64,000 nucleotides of DNA from Cryptomeria japonica (GCF_030272615.1 NC_081407.1:380577179-380641178), one strand, 5' to 3'; positions 34,335 to 46,315 are shown, counted from the first letter of the stretch. Numbers and translations: made by a program. Notes: generated from the letters alone by a model not told the origin.

Positions 34335-35690
34335 TTAAGTATAGTACTTCTTCAAATGAATGCTGTTAGTTGGGTCATCGAACACGTCTCCTTCAGAATT
34401 TGTTAGCTGATAGGCACCTGATCCATAGACTGATATGATGACATAGGGACCCAACCAGTTAGGTTCAAATTTCCCTTTCTTTTCTCGATCTTGCTGATTT
34501 CTTGGATTTTCTTTGAGAACTAGGTCACCAACCTTGAAGTTATGGGGAATGACCTTGTGATTATAGCTCCTACACATGCATTGCTGATATGCTTTGAGAT
34601 GAGTATAAGCATGTTGTCTTCTTTCATCTAATAGTTCAAGTTCTTGTAGTCAGTTAACTCTATACTCTTCATCTGGGATTAAACCTTTCAAAGAGACTCT
34701 GAGAGATGGAATTTCGACCTCCAAGGGTAAAATGGCCTCTGATCCATATACCAATGAGTATGGTGTTGCTCCTGTAGGTGTGCGAATGCTGGTCTTGTAT
34801 GTCCAAAGTGCTGGATTGAGTTGTACGTGCCAATCTTTGCCTACATCATTCACTGTTTTCTTGAGGATCTTCAGTATTGTCTTGTTAGATGCTTCTGCTT
34901 GACCATTGCCCTGTGGGTAGTATGGTGTAGAAAACCTATGTTGGATTTTGAATTTTTCACATAGTTCCTATACATGTTGGTTTTTGAAAGGTCGTCCATT
35001 ATCTGTGACGATAGAGCTCGGAATACCATATCTACAGATCAGATAATTGAGAATAAAAGAAGCAATCTGTTTTCTGGTTACTGTGGTCATGGGAACTGCT
35101 TCTATCCATTTGGTAAAGTATTCTGTTGTAGTTATAATGAACTTGTGTCCATTTGAAGATGAAGGATGAATTTTGCCAACTAGGTCCAGTCCCCACTGGC
35201 AAAAGGGCCAGGATGTTGTAAATGGCTGTAGTTCCTATGCTGGTGCATGTATCAGATTGCCATGGATCTGGCATTTAGGACATTTCTTGGCAAAATGATA
35301 TGAGTCCTTCTCCATTGTAGGCCAAGAGTATCCCATTCGTAGAAGCTTTTTAGCAAGAGTAGTGCCACTTGAATGTGTGCCACAAATACCTTCGTGAAGC
35401 TCCTGTAAAGCAGAATCAGAATCATTACGATCAAGGCAACGAAGAAGAGTACCATCGAGACCTCGATGATATAAAGTATCAGCAGTAAGGGTGTAACGAG
35501 TAGCTTGTCCGATAAAGTTACGTTTTTGGTTACGGGATTGGTCAATGGGTAAGATATTATGCTTGAGGTAGGCATATATTGGTCCATATAATGGAGAATC
35601 TGAACCAGTCAAGGCACAGATAACCTGGGATTCAAAGTGGTCATAGGCGGGGGAGAACAGTTGCTCTACCAGGAACTCATAATGACTCTG
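34335..35690 (-). pseudogene. gypsy-2 integrase
   Basis: C-terminal part of the gag-pol frame. Zinc-binding domain: LHEGICGTHSSG and CPKCQIHG, with both His and both Cys present. Core: WGLDLVGKI, VTDNGRPF and GQAEASNKT, the three acidic residues. C-terminus: KGKFEPNWLGPYVI, a GPY-type motif, ending HLKKYYT and TAA at 34335. Stops: TAG after HAPA at 35235, TAG near 34967 and TGA near 34650, each in the unshifted frame. The zinc and catalytic residues are all still present, so the stops are the main damage. Confidence 0.93.
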
Positions 35691-36137
35691 TTGCTTTGGT
35701 ATTTGTAGTAGTGAAGCGATAGTAGCCATTGCATCGGTTGCTTTGTTGTTCAACCTTGGTATTTGTTCGAAGATGATGTGCACAAAATACTGTTTGAAGT
35801 CATCCACCATTCGTTTGTAGGGTAGTAGCTTGTCATCCTTTGTTTGATAGTTGTTGTTGATTTGATTGATGACCAGTTGTGAGTCTCCATAGACTTTTAA
35901 CTCTGTGATTTTCCATTCGACGGCCATTTTGATGCCTATGACCAATGCTTCATATTCAGCCACATTATTTATACATGGAAACATAAGCCTATATGATCTT
36001 GGCATAGTGTGTCCTTCAGGAGTAATGAACAGAATGCCAGCCCCTGAACCATGTTGTGTATAGGATCCGTCAAAGTATAGGGTCCAGTATTTGGTAGAAA
36101 GAGCAAGAACGTCCCTGTCTAGAAATTCAATCTCCAT
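35691..36137 (-). pseudogene. gypsy-2 second (archaeal-type) RNase H domain
   Basis: Opens WTLYFDGSYTQHGSGAGIL (first Asp), then NVAEYEALVIG (Glu), KVYGDSQLVINQ (Asp), and ends near DAMATIAS. It lies between the classical RNase H and integrase. An extra RNase H here is the known mark of the Tat lineage of plant Ty3/gypsy elements. The domain itself is uninterrupted. Confidence 0.88.
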
Positions 36138-37593
36138 GGTTTGTTTTCCTGGTAGCGGTGCTTCAGCCAGTTGATCTACAATTGCTTGTCCTTTGATGGC
36201 TCATCTTTCTTTATAGTGGATGTCGAATTCACTAAGAATCATGAGCCATTTAGCCAATCGGCCTGTGAGAGCTACCTTGCTGAGTAAATATTTGAGAGGA
36301 TTAATTTTTGCCACTAGCTTTATAGTGTGTGCTAGCATATAATGTCAGAACTTCTGAGATGCAAAAACCACTGTTAGGCAAGCCTTTTCAATGAATGTAT
36401 AATTGAGATCATAGCCATTCAATGTCCTACTGATGTAATATATAGCTTGTTCCTTTCCTTGTTGATCTTCTTGTGCCAATAGTGCCCCCAGTGAAATATT
36501 TGTTGTTGAGATATATAAAATAAGAGGTTTTCCTGCGACTGGTGGATTCATCAGGTACTATTTGATTTGGTAGAAAGATTCTGCACACTTAGTCTCCCAT
36601 TTGAACGGTACATTTTTGTGTAGCAAATGGTTAAATGGCAGACTTTTATCTGCTAGTTGAGTGATGAATCGTCTGATTGATTGAAGTCGTCCCTGTAGAG
36701 ATCTGAGTTGACTGATATTCTTTGGTGGTGGCATGTCCATAATAGCTTGTACCTTTGCCGGATCAACTTCAATACCCTTAGCTGAGACTATGTAGCCCAG
36801 TAACTTGCCTGATGTAACCCCGAAGGCACACTTCTTAGGGTTGAGCCAGACTTGGAATTTCTGCAATCGATCAAAAATCTTTGTTAGGATGCCAAGATGT
36901 TCGGCTCTGGTGAAGGATTTAGCTAGTAAATCATCCACATAGTCTTCCATAAATGTGTGCATCATATCATGGAATATTGTTGTCATTGCTCTTTGATAAG
37001 TGGCTCCTGCATTCTTTAAGCCAAAAGGCATAACATTCCAACAGTACGTTCCCCAAGGACAGGTGAATGCTATTTTGTCTTGATCTTCAGGAGCTATTTT
37101 GATTTGGTTATAGTTTGAGAAACCATCCATTAGTGAGAGCATCGCATGGCCTGCTGTGAGATCTACAATTATATAGATACTTGGCAGAGGAAAGTCATCT
37201 TTTGGACAAGCTTTGTTGACGTCTCTGAAGTCAGTGCATATTTCGATGCTACCATCTGGTTTTGACACTGGAACGATGTTGGAAATCCATTCTGCATAGT
37301 CAATGGGTTGGATGAATCCGACATCTAGTAGTTTCTTCAGTTCAGTTTTGACCATGAGTGCCACCTGTGGATTCATCTTACGTAGTTTTTGCTTGACTGG
37401 CTTGACTCCTGTAGAAATGGACAAGTGATGCATGATTAAGTGTGGATCTACTCCAGGCATATCGGCATATGACCAAGCAAAGTTAATTTGCTGTCCTTTA
37501 AAGAAGATGATGAATGCTGATCTTTCTTCCTCTGTCAGAGATTCTGCAAGGTGTATGTTTCTGGCTGCTTCTGTGGTACCAATGTTGATTGAT
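36138..37593 (-). pseudogene. gypsy-2 reverse transcriptase and first RNase H
   Basis: RT: QKLRKMNPQVALMVKTELKK, FRDVNKACPKDDFPLP, MPFGLKNAGATYQRAM and intact YVDD in FMEDYVDDLLAKS (near 36935). The connection is LGYIVSAKGIEVDPAKVQAI. RNase H-like part: LYISTTNISLGALLAQED, AIYYISRTLNGYDLNY, GRLAKWLMILSEFD. Stops in frame: TAA at 37593, TAG at 36558, TGA at 36345 and TGA near 36200. The TGA at 36345 falls at the same codon as a TGA in gypsy-1 (near 11384), both where Arg is expected before HYML. Confidence 0.94.
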
Positions 37594-39913
37594 TAAGTGG
37601 GCTCAATCAAAATGTGTGATCTCTCATGAAAGTGTTTAGGAAGAGTGTCAAGTCTCCCATCGTTAGGTGCCTTAAAAAGGTTTTCACCCTTAGATGCGTC
37701 CTTTATTTTTACTTTTTTATGATCTAGAGTTGCCATTGACTGGTTTTCAGCATTAGATCCTTTATTTGATGTACTTTTGCGACTGAGAGGCTTGGCACTC
37801 CCTGATTGATAGAAGTCGTTATTTTGTTCACTGGTAGAGCCTGTTTCGGGATTTACGGTACATAGGTAATGGATAATAGATTCATCATCTAGGAAAATTG
37901 GTATATCATGGGTTTCAGGTTCATTCCAGTCGATGAGATCAGGGAAGACAAGCGGTAAGGAATCGTTGGGTGGATCAAGTTCGGCTATTGTAAGTGTTAG
38001 GATAGAGTTTTCATCGTGATGGGTCTTGGTTTTAAAGAAGTTCAGGGTTTCTTCAAGGTCTTCGATGGTGTCATCTTCCACATAGACTTGTTCGTAATAT
38101 TTTTGTTCACTTTCCTGGGCGTCATAGATATGTTGTGGTCCAAATTCAAGAGGTCTATCTTCTGCGTTATGTTCTTCTGAAGAAAGGGATATAGAATCAG
38201 TATCATCCAGGATATTTGTAGTAGTATCGGAGTAGGTACCCCATTCATATTCATTGGAATCTATCTCATAGGCATCATCCCAGATTCTATCTGTGCTGTA
38301 AACAGGTATGTTGTATGGTGAAAACAAATCCTTGATGATGGATACTATTTTGATATTTTGTGTTGATTTTGTATCCGATCCATCTTCCACTTGCTGAATT
38401 TGTTCATAGACTGTGCTTCTTTGAGGAGGAAAAACAGTATCTGGAGAAGGTATGATTTGTTCTTGAGATATTGGTTTTTGAATATGGTCTACGACTGCAG
38501 ATATGGCCTTCTTGTGACTTAGAAGCTTTCCTTGATGCAACTTCTGATCTTGATGCTCTTGTGCCTTGCGGATTGTTTCTGCTAATTCAAAGAGTGCTTT
38601 CTGTCAGGAATCTTCATTGTATTTCTTCTTTACCTTCCATTGAGGTTTTGCAGTTGTGTGTGGCAGCCGTTTTAATAGGAATGTGAGTTTAGAACCTAAT
38701 CCTGCTTTATTTCTACTAGGTTGTGAAGGAAGATCTATAGGTTCCGTGACTCCTTCCTTGCGCTTCCTAATAGGTCCTTTACCGCCATATCCCATTTGCT
38801 TCATGATTAAGTAGCCTTTTCCATACAGGTGCGTTAGTAGAACAATGTCCAGAGCGGCTGCTCTATGATCTTCTTCTTCATCTTTGTATAACCAACTAAG
38901 AACGTCCTTATCTTCTGATTCATGTGCTAGAATACCCAATTGGATGAAGGTACCATCAAATTTAGTGATGGGCTGAGTAGCCAGTTGTGTTGATGTAGTA
39001 GGTAAACCATGTGATCTAGGTGATGTTGGAAATTTGGCCAAACAAAAAGGCTCCAGAGAATATTCTCCCATGCCTTGGTCTTTGATTTGCATCTTCTGTT
39101 TGAAGACTCCCCATAAGGAGTTGGATTTTGCTGTTGGTGGATCTAATGTGGAAGATCGCTGCTTTTCTCTATTATAAGGAACCAAACTGTCTTGGGCTAC
39201 CCCCATTGCGTTGCAATGCTGGAATGGATTATGATCTGCTGATATGGAGATTTCTTGTCCATCATAAGGAAACTTGACACACTGGTGATAGGTAGAAGGT
39301 ACTGCTTGCATTTCATGTATTCAGGGTCGTCCTAACAAGATATTGTAGGTGAGATCAATATCTAAGACCTGACATATAGTATCCTTTTGTACTGGTCCTA
39401 CTTGAATAGGTAATATCACTGTTCCTTTAGAGGACCTTTCCTCATCATCATATGCTTTTATGGTAATCTTTTTGCAAGGATCAATAGATTCTTCTGAGAA
39501 GCCTATTGCATGGATAAGCTTTAAAGTACATATATTGCATGGATAAGCTTTAAAGTACATATATTAAGTCCGGCTCCTCCATCTATTAAGACTCTTTTGA
39601 CTCGGTGTTTGCAAACAATGACTTCAATGTGGAGTGGAGTATTATGCGGATGGCTCAATGAAATATTATCATGCTCTGAGAAGGCGAGGTTATGAGGTCC
39701 TGTCATATGGGCGACCATGGCTTGAAATCTGTCTGTATCCAGATTGTGAGGTACATTTGTTTCCAATAGTGCTTGCTCCAATATGTCTTTGTGCTTTGGT
39801 GATAGCTTCAATAATTCCAGGATAGATATCTGAGCTGGAGTCTTGCGTAATTGGCTAACCAAGTCATATTGGAGTTTTGGTGTGATAGTTGTAGGTGTCG
39901 TATGTCCCTTCAA
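37594..39913 (-). pseudogene. gypsy-2 protease and G-patch-like region with a 29-bp tandem duplication
   Basis: Protease block VLIDGGAGLNICTLKL near 39560-39600, then KITIKAYDDEERSSKGTVILPI and LTYNILLGRP. A 29-bp unit is present twice (39504-39532 and 39533-39561), shifting the frame inside the protease. This is the only frame change seen in the whole gag-pol. A TGA at 39321 replaces the Trp that gypsy-1 keeps in CLWIHEM. The G-patch-like stretch (YGKGYLIMKQMGYGGKGP) lies near 38760-38820. A stop at 38604 and an acidic linker (EDDTIEDLEETLNFF) lead to RT. Confidence 0.85.
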
Positions 39914-41788
39914 AACATATTTCTAAGTTCGGGTTGTTACATTGACAGATTCATGATCATGCCGATCTCGAATGGTGATGACATTTACTTGATGATCTTC
40001 AGCTGATATGTGGTTGATTGTGTTGTTGTAGATGTGATTAATACGAGCTCTGCATGTATCATCTGAAGTGGATGCTCCATCTTTGTTGTAATTTGGGAGA
40101 GGATTTTTGAAGGCTCCGTGATCACCATTTGTTTTGAGACCATTCACTGTTAAGTCACCTCGATCAATCATGTCTTGTATTATATGTTTCAATCTCATGC
40201 ACTCGTTTGTTCTATGACCCTTGTTATGATGGAAATCACAATAGTGTGAATCATTCCACCAAGGTGGTTTGATTGGGGGTTCATAATTGTTGATTGGAGG
40301 CAAAGAAAGAATCTTGTTTGCCAACAGTTTTTTGAATGCGGATTCTAATGATTGGCCCAGTGGTGTGAAGATACATTTTTGGAAATTGTTCGTGTTGTTG
40401 CGTGAATTGTTATTAGGTCCTAGATTCATGTTTTTGCTTTGGGTATCATTAGTATTGTTCGTGTTGAGTTGTCCTTGATCTTTGTTTGGTGCATATGTGT
40501 TAGCACTGGGAGTAGCATTTTTAAGATTTTTCAGATTTTGAGGATTTCCGGATAATGCAAGCACTGGTTGTTTAGATTTGGGATCATATGATTCATTTTT
40601 GCCTTCGTTTTTGTTTCGAGTCCAAAATCGAGATTTGTCAAGGTTGGTGTTGTTCGGATTATTGTAGTTTGATGAGTTGGTTCCTTCCTTGTAGAATTTG
40701 AGTGTTCCCTTTTTGACACAAGCTTCCTCTACTTGAATTCCATTTTCAATCAATTTGGCAAAAGATGGGATGCATTGAAGTTTTAGTCTGTAACTCATTT
40801 TGCCATTCAAGTTATCGATGAAGATTTCCATTTTCTTCTTTTCGGGAATATCTCGAGGATATCTGGATACTATGTGTCGCCAGCGTTGAAGGAACACCAT
40901 GAATGTTTCATTGTTCTTTTGTTTGGTGTTGCAAACATCTAGCATGGTTATGGCATGTTGGATGTTGTAGGAATAGTGGGTTATAAATTTGTTAACCAGT
41001 TCATCAAAGGATCTGACAGGTGGCAAAATTTTGGATAACCATTCCATGGTTTGCCCTCCCAAGCTTCGGGGGAATAACCTCATCAAATAGGTGTCATCAT
41101 GAGCAAATTCAAGGCTCAGTGTGCAAAATTCTCGAACATGATCGCGGGGATCACTTTTCCCATCATATTTATCAAATTTGGGAACATCCGAGTTTGGAGG
41201 AAAAGGCACCATGTTCAATCTTCTGTCAAATGGATAAGGACAAATTTCGTTTAAAGAATACCTTACTGTTGTCCCTTGTTGCATATCTTGTATTTGTTTT
41301 TGAAACATTTGCATTTGTTGAGTAAGAGCGATCAAGGGCGCATTATCTTGTCGAGGGATGAATTCTTCCCTTGTATTTGTTCTTAGCTGAAAAGGTGTAG
41401 TAAACGGTATGTGTTGTTCTGGAGTTTTGAGCTTAGGTATATGCATTTCTGGTATGCGTTGTTCTGAAATGCGAGCTTCTTCTTCTCTTTGTTGTTCGTG
41501 ATATGTATATTGTTGAGACCCAGTTTGAAAAACGTTTGCGTCGAAATCTTTAGGAAGTTTAACGCCTTTACTTGTAAGCATGAGCAGATACTTCTCTTTG
41601 TCATTTTCCATAAGCCTTTCGATGAGTTTTTGGAATGAAGGATTTTCTTGACATTCCTGAAGAATTGCGTCTGTAATTTCATGCTCTTCTGAGTGCGGAA
41701 TTTCAAAAGGATTTGACAATCTGTGATTCATACTTGATTCGGCGTGTGTCTCGCTTTGTTGGTTCTTTTGAGAGCGAGTAACAGACAT
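39914..41788 (-). pseudogene. gypsy-2 gag
   Basis: Retrotransposon gag. I choose the ATG at 41788 (MSVTRSQKNQQ) although the frame is open to 41923. The small upstream ORF stops two bases before this ATG, and the codons above it look like leader. Domains: Gln-rich region (QQMQMFQKQIQDMQQ), ICPYPFDRRLNMVPFPP, core YLMRLFPRSLGGQTMEWL, FLQRWRHIVSRYPRDIPEKKKMEIF, an Asn-rich linker, and the knuckle CDFHHNKGHRTNEC near 40200-40240. The frame is uninterrupted to a TAG at 39923, where gypsy-1 has Gln next to its NVTTR block; so gag itself is intact. Confidence 0.92.
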
Positions 41789-41789
41789 T

Positions 41790-42176
41790 TTAGTAAAAAC
41801 TTTCAGTGATAAAAGGGACAAAAGCCTCGTTGATGTGTTGCTCGGGTGTTGGTGGTTCTGGTCGAGATGTGTTATACGTGATGCACTCGTCGGGCAAGAA
41901 TGCTGGATTGATCTTTCCTTCACGGTTTATCTTTTGATTAAAAGCAGACTTTTGACAATATGCTCTTGTCTTCAGGGGTTCTTTGTCAAATTCGCTAGAT
42001 TTGTTTTGGATATAACGTTTGACGTGATGAAGAAATACCCGATGAGATTTGAAGAGTTGACGATTGATGTATAAAAACTTATTTCTCTTGATGAATTTGG
42101 AAAAGCTAGGTTGTTGCATCTTCAATGTGATGTTACGATAGAGGTTCTTTCTTCTCAGAATAAGGGGATTAGTCAT
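41790..42176 (-). CDS. Small ORF directly upstream of gypsy-2 gag (ORF1-like)
   Basis: Unrecognised 128-residue product, basic in its first two thirds (LILRRKNLYRNITLK, LFKSHRVFLHHVKRYIQNK), with a Pro/Glu-rich end (SRPEPPTPEQHINEAF). It is in a different frame from gag, and its TAA is followed by gag ATG after one extra A (TAAAATG). That stop-start junction would suit termination-reinitiation. The same frame stays mostly open above, to about 42497, with one TAA at 42216. Some Tat-group elements (Ogre) carry an ORF before gag; I see no sequence feature linking the two. Coding status unproven. Confidence 0.45.
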   Translation of the reverse strand: MTNPLILRRKNLYRNITLKMQQPSFSKFIKRNKFLYINRQLFKSHRVFLHHVKRYIQNKSSEFDKEPLKTRAYCQKSAFNQKINREGKINPAFLPDECITYNTSRPEPPTPEQHINEAFVPFITESFY

Positions 42177-42639
42177 GCATGAGTGATCAATGGTTTCCTT
42201 TTGATTTGTTTGGATTTAGTTGATTCTTGTTTGAAAAATTTCAAATCTTACTTTATCAGAGTGAAGGTTTAGATGCCCCTTCACGACAAAGTGTGTCAAA
42301 TGATATGGATAAAAGCTTCCCGATCTGGAAATTGGATTTGACAATTTGAAAATTCTAAACAAGTGTTTTTGAGATAAAAATCCGTAAGATGGTAAAGGAT
42401 TTTGTTGATACTGATGATGAAATTTTTTCGGATTATGATAGGAGAGACATCCTCTATTGCACGATTCGTTTAGGATTCGGACAACTTTGTTTGACACAAA
42501 TTTTGCTCAAGAAATAGGTTTGTTGGTTTGTTTTGTCACTCTTATTTTGACGAAAAATGTTTTTTGATGCAAAAAGCTTTTAAAAAAAAGATTTTGAAAT
42601 TTCAAAAATTTTCAAGTTTTGTTCTCTGTTTTTTTGTGT

Positions 42640-43165
42640 TTGATCACGCGCTAGAACAGAATCTACATGCGCTGCTGAATTTACTAGATGCGTTAAAAGA
42701 ATAAGCACACGCACTAAGCTACCCCTAGACACGCGCTAAAGTTTGGACTTTCTGAAAATGACAGTCTAATAGTTGAAAAGGTTTATGCGCTATCCTGAGC
42801 TTTCTAAGCGCTAACGGTTCGACTGGATGCGCTAATGTTTGATTCCTACGCACTAAGCTGTTGCTGCCACGTGCTAAAGTTCGGACTGTTGAAAATTATT
42901 GTCGAATTTGTTAGAAAAGGCTACGCGCTATACTGGGCCTATCACGCGCTAACTTTTAGACTTTATGCGCTAATTCTTGGTTCCTACGCGCTGAGAAGTT
43001 GCTTCCACGCGCTAGACTGTGTTGCAGATGCGCCAAAGGATGTTACACTGTTTTGCCTTGGGTTTGAAATGCTACTGTTTTAACGCCACGTGCTAATGTG
43101 AGATTTGGATGCGCTAACAGAGGTATTCCACGCGCTAAGATGTTGCTCTTATGTGCTAAACTGCC
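42640..43165 (-). repeat. GCGCTA motif array in the gypsy-2 leader, part 1
   Basis: About 20 copies of ACGCGCTAA/ATGCGCTAA and variants on the plus strand (TAGCGCAT/TAGCGCGT on the gag-sense strand), spaced 20-35 bp. Same motif as in the PMD intron (29998-30470) but inverted. Confidence 0.9.
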
Positions 43166-44329
43166 CTGATTGAAATTTTGTGTGAAATTTTGAAATTTTG
43201 TTGTGAAATTTTTTAAGTGTGATGGATGATTTTTTGAAGTAATAAATGCAAGCACGGCACAAAAAGTACAACCATTTTGCCTAATCTGACAAAAAGTGTA
43301 TGTTCTGCGAGGATGTGTTCAAATCCCCAATGTTTTAACAGGTTTGGATACAAGTAATACACTTCATAAAGACTCTTTAATCAAGGGTCATAAATAACAT
43401 CATAGCCCACTAGTCTCGATACTCCGTCAGCTCAAACAACCATGTCAACCCCTAGAGGGTGCCCATTTTTTTGCCTTTTGCTAGAAATTAACCTAAAGTG
43501 AATTGCTTCACAGTTAAGTAGTTATCTTGGGAGATATATGGTGAGTAATCTTGGGGGTGGATTCTTCCCCACCCTTGCACTATGATGTTACAAATGTCTG
43601 GTTATTGACTCGGCTCAAAGTTTCTAATTCTATGGTTCGTAATTAGGCTTCCCATTCGACCGTCAGTGATAAACTCCCTCAGGAGGCTTCCCAACCTTTA
43701 GAACAAAGACTTTACGTATCTCGAGGATACTAGGGGAAGGCTAATCACTGCGCGCAACTGTTGAAAAGGACTTTCGTCACTTTCCACATTTAATTATAGT
43801 GGGTTGAAATTCTTGGCGTCAAAGTCATTCCCCACTTAGGTCGTTCCCTTCACACCGACCATAAACAGCTTTAAGAGTTGATTGCAACTCCTCGGGAAGG
43901 CAGGCCTACTAAAGGATGTAAATGCTTGAATTACTGAAAGCTGTAAGAGTGGGCTGGATTTTTGATCACCCAGTTAAGGGGGAGAGCATATTCCTTCCAC
44001 TTTCGAGACAAAGCAATCAATTGGGTTTATTTTATCCTTTCAAATCAGTGATTTGTTAAAATCTATGCGGAGATGTTGCTCCACAAAAACATGGTGTTCA
44101 TTTTTATCCTGTCAAAGCAATGATTTGCTGATCTATGAAAGGAAAATGGTCAACAAAGCAAATTTTTGATTTTGTGGTCAACAAAAGAAATCGATGAAAA
44201 TAAAACGGCCCACTCCACCTGTAAGAAATTTGTTAGAGTCCTGCAAGCAAACCAGAAAATGTTAAGATGATTTTGGGGGACTTCCACAAGTCTAAAATTT
44301 CAGTTCGGTTACAATTTTAAAATTTTTCG

Positions 44330-44765
44330 TTGTCTGTTATGCGCTATAGAAAGGCTTTTACGCGCTACAAGAGAGACTGGATGCACTAAAATAATTTTCC
44401 CCTACGCTACACTGTTCAATAAATGTGCTACTCTGCAAGTTAGAAGCGTTGTTCTGTTGTTTTGCTGAGACCTGCAGGAAAATTTTAAATTTGATGTGCT
44501 AACGTTTTAATCGAATGCGCTGGATGATGGTGTACAAGCACTGAACTGTGGGATGGATGTGCTATGCTGTTTATTGCATGCGCTACTCTGTGTTATGCCT
44601 GCGTCGAGACCTACAGGAAAATGTTAGGGGGGGTCACACGCTAAAGAACGGTCTTTACACGCTGTAGTATGAGCCCCACATGCTAAACAGTGAGCGGGAT
44701 GTGCTATACTGTTTCCTTGATGCGCTAAACAGTGATTTGAACGCGCTAATTCATTTTTTCCGCGT
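44330..44765 (-). repeat. GCGCTA motif array in the gypsy-2 leader, part 2
   Basis: About 17 more copies of the same motif, next to the PBS. The 1.1 kb between the two parts (43166-44329) is motif-free and holds no recognised gene. Confidence 0.85.
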
Positions 44766-44814
44766 GCCTGCAAAAGAGGTTAGTTTCAAAAACCGATATG
44801 ATATTTGAGGTCGG

Positions 44815-44832
44815 GCCCCACGGTGGGCGCCA
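44815..44832 (-). other. Primer binding site of gypsy-2
   Basis: Reads TGGCGCCCACCGTGGGGC on the minus strand, four bases inside the 5' LTR. The TGGCGCC start is usual for tRNA-primed plant gypsy elements; I do not assign the tRNA. Confidence 0.8.
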
Positions 44833-44836
44833 GAAA

Positions 44837-46315
44837 TGTATGCGGGAAAAGTGGGCTAGTAGAATTCAAAATGTGAAAATATGATTAAATTACTAGTCCA
44901 CACACACACACAAGACTTCTTGGTGCAAAATATGGAGTAACGTAGTATTAGTCAGCTTCCCAAGGAGGGTTCCATGGTTCTCTATCTCACAATATCCCTC
45001 AAACCAATGTTTTGCTCTCAGATTACCGAGCAAAATGGTTTAGGGATGGCAAATATGAGAACGAGAGATGCTTTGATAGATTTTAGTACAAAATGGATGC
45101 TAAGCTATGTATGATCTTAGAAATGCAATAAACTAGATGGTAAGAAGACAAGGTTAGTATGAATACTATCCTAGCATACTATATTTAGTCTATGATTGAG
45201 CTAAAATGATAAAGAAATTACTCTAAACATGTATATTTAGACTATTTTCTATTCTAAAAGAGGCTAAATGATGAGCATAAAAATGATAAGAAAGCTTGAA
45301 AGAATTTGAGCATAAGTGTAATGCTTCAAATTTAGAGGATTCTATATAAAAATGGAGGAGTGAGAGCTCTATTTATAGCAAGAATAGGGCAATGGATGGT
45401 CAGGATTGAAAGATTCAATCAAGGGTTGAGTTTGAAAGTTGGGGATCCATGTGCATGATTTGCACCAATGAAATGGTGACAAATGTCAACATAAGATTGG
45501 GTTAAAAAAAGGGGTTGGAGACATTGAATGCCTGAGAAGACCTCATGGTTATCTAGAGGCTAAAGGTCAAGCTAAGTTAGGATTACCCACTGGATTGGGA
45601 GTTAATCCAAGGATAAACCTTTGTGCAAATGATTAAGAGATAATCATGGTCAAAGCATTAAAGGCCTGATGAGACCCTTGGGTTGGGTAGAGGTTGAGTC
45701 AAAACAAATGTTTTAACCATGTAGGAGGGTTTGGGTTAACCATTAATGGTTATTGGAGACTTTGTGGATTAAGTGGTTGAAGGTTGAAAGCTTTCAAAGG
45801 TTATCAAAGACTTTGAGACATTTAGTGGTTGAAGGTTGAAAGCCTTTAATGGTTATTAAAGACTTTGAGGTTTGAGAAGTGACTTCCCTTTTGCTTAGGG
45901 ATGTGACAAAGTTTAGAGGAGGGGTTTGGTTAATTAGAAGCGATTAGAGGATTCTAGAAGGGATTAGAAAGAGGTTTAAGATTTTGCAAGTGGATGGAGG
46001 GATAATAGGATTTAATTGAAATAAAGTAATTTAATTCAATTTGGTTGCTATTTGGGGAAATTAAATAAATTGGATTTATTCAATTTAGGATAACTATTTA
46101 ATTAAATTTGAATTTAATTAAAAGTGGATAAGGGGATTTAATTGAATAAAATGATTTATTCATTAAATGGTATAGTGAATTTTATTTAAATAAATTGAGT
46201 AATTTACTTAATAAAATAGAAGAATGTGGATAGTTTAATTAAATTGGATTTAATTAAATAGAGAAATGAACATAAAATATTCATTTAGGAATATGGTCAT
46301 TTTTATACGTCTACA
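44837..46315 (-). repeat. 5' LTR of gypsy-2
   Basis: 1,479 bases, TG...CA, nearly identical to 27891-29370. The minus-strand TATA box TATAAATAG lies at 45377-45369 and would drive gag-pol. AT-rich fold-back blocks lie at 46010-46265. Confidence 0.97.

Larger units (their letters stand above)
27891..46315 (-). mobile_element. Complete Ty3/gypsy element gypsy-2 (Tat-like), 18.4 kb, with an antisense PMD gene
   Basis: Minus-strand element with LTRs at 27891-29370 and 44837-46315, flanked by GTGAT duplications. In element order: 5' LTR, PBS, a long leader with a GCGC motif array, a small ORF, gag-pol (41788 to 34335), a convergent spacer, an opposite-strand PMD gene (29835-32893), PPT and 3' LTR. 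The LTRs differ by about 20 substitutions and a few indels by eye over roughly 1,480 bp. It is therefore the youngest element here, as its insertion into copia-2 also requires. Confidence 0.97.

Noticed and set aside
38471-38686. Plus-strand ORF opposite the gypsy-2 protease region
   Set aside because: Shadow frame of gag-pol with no motif.
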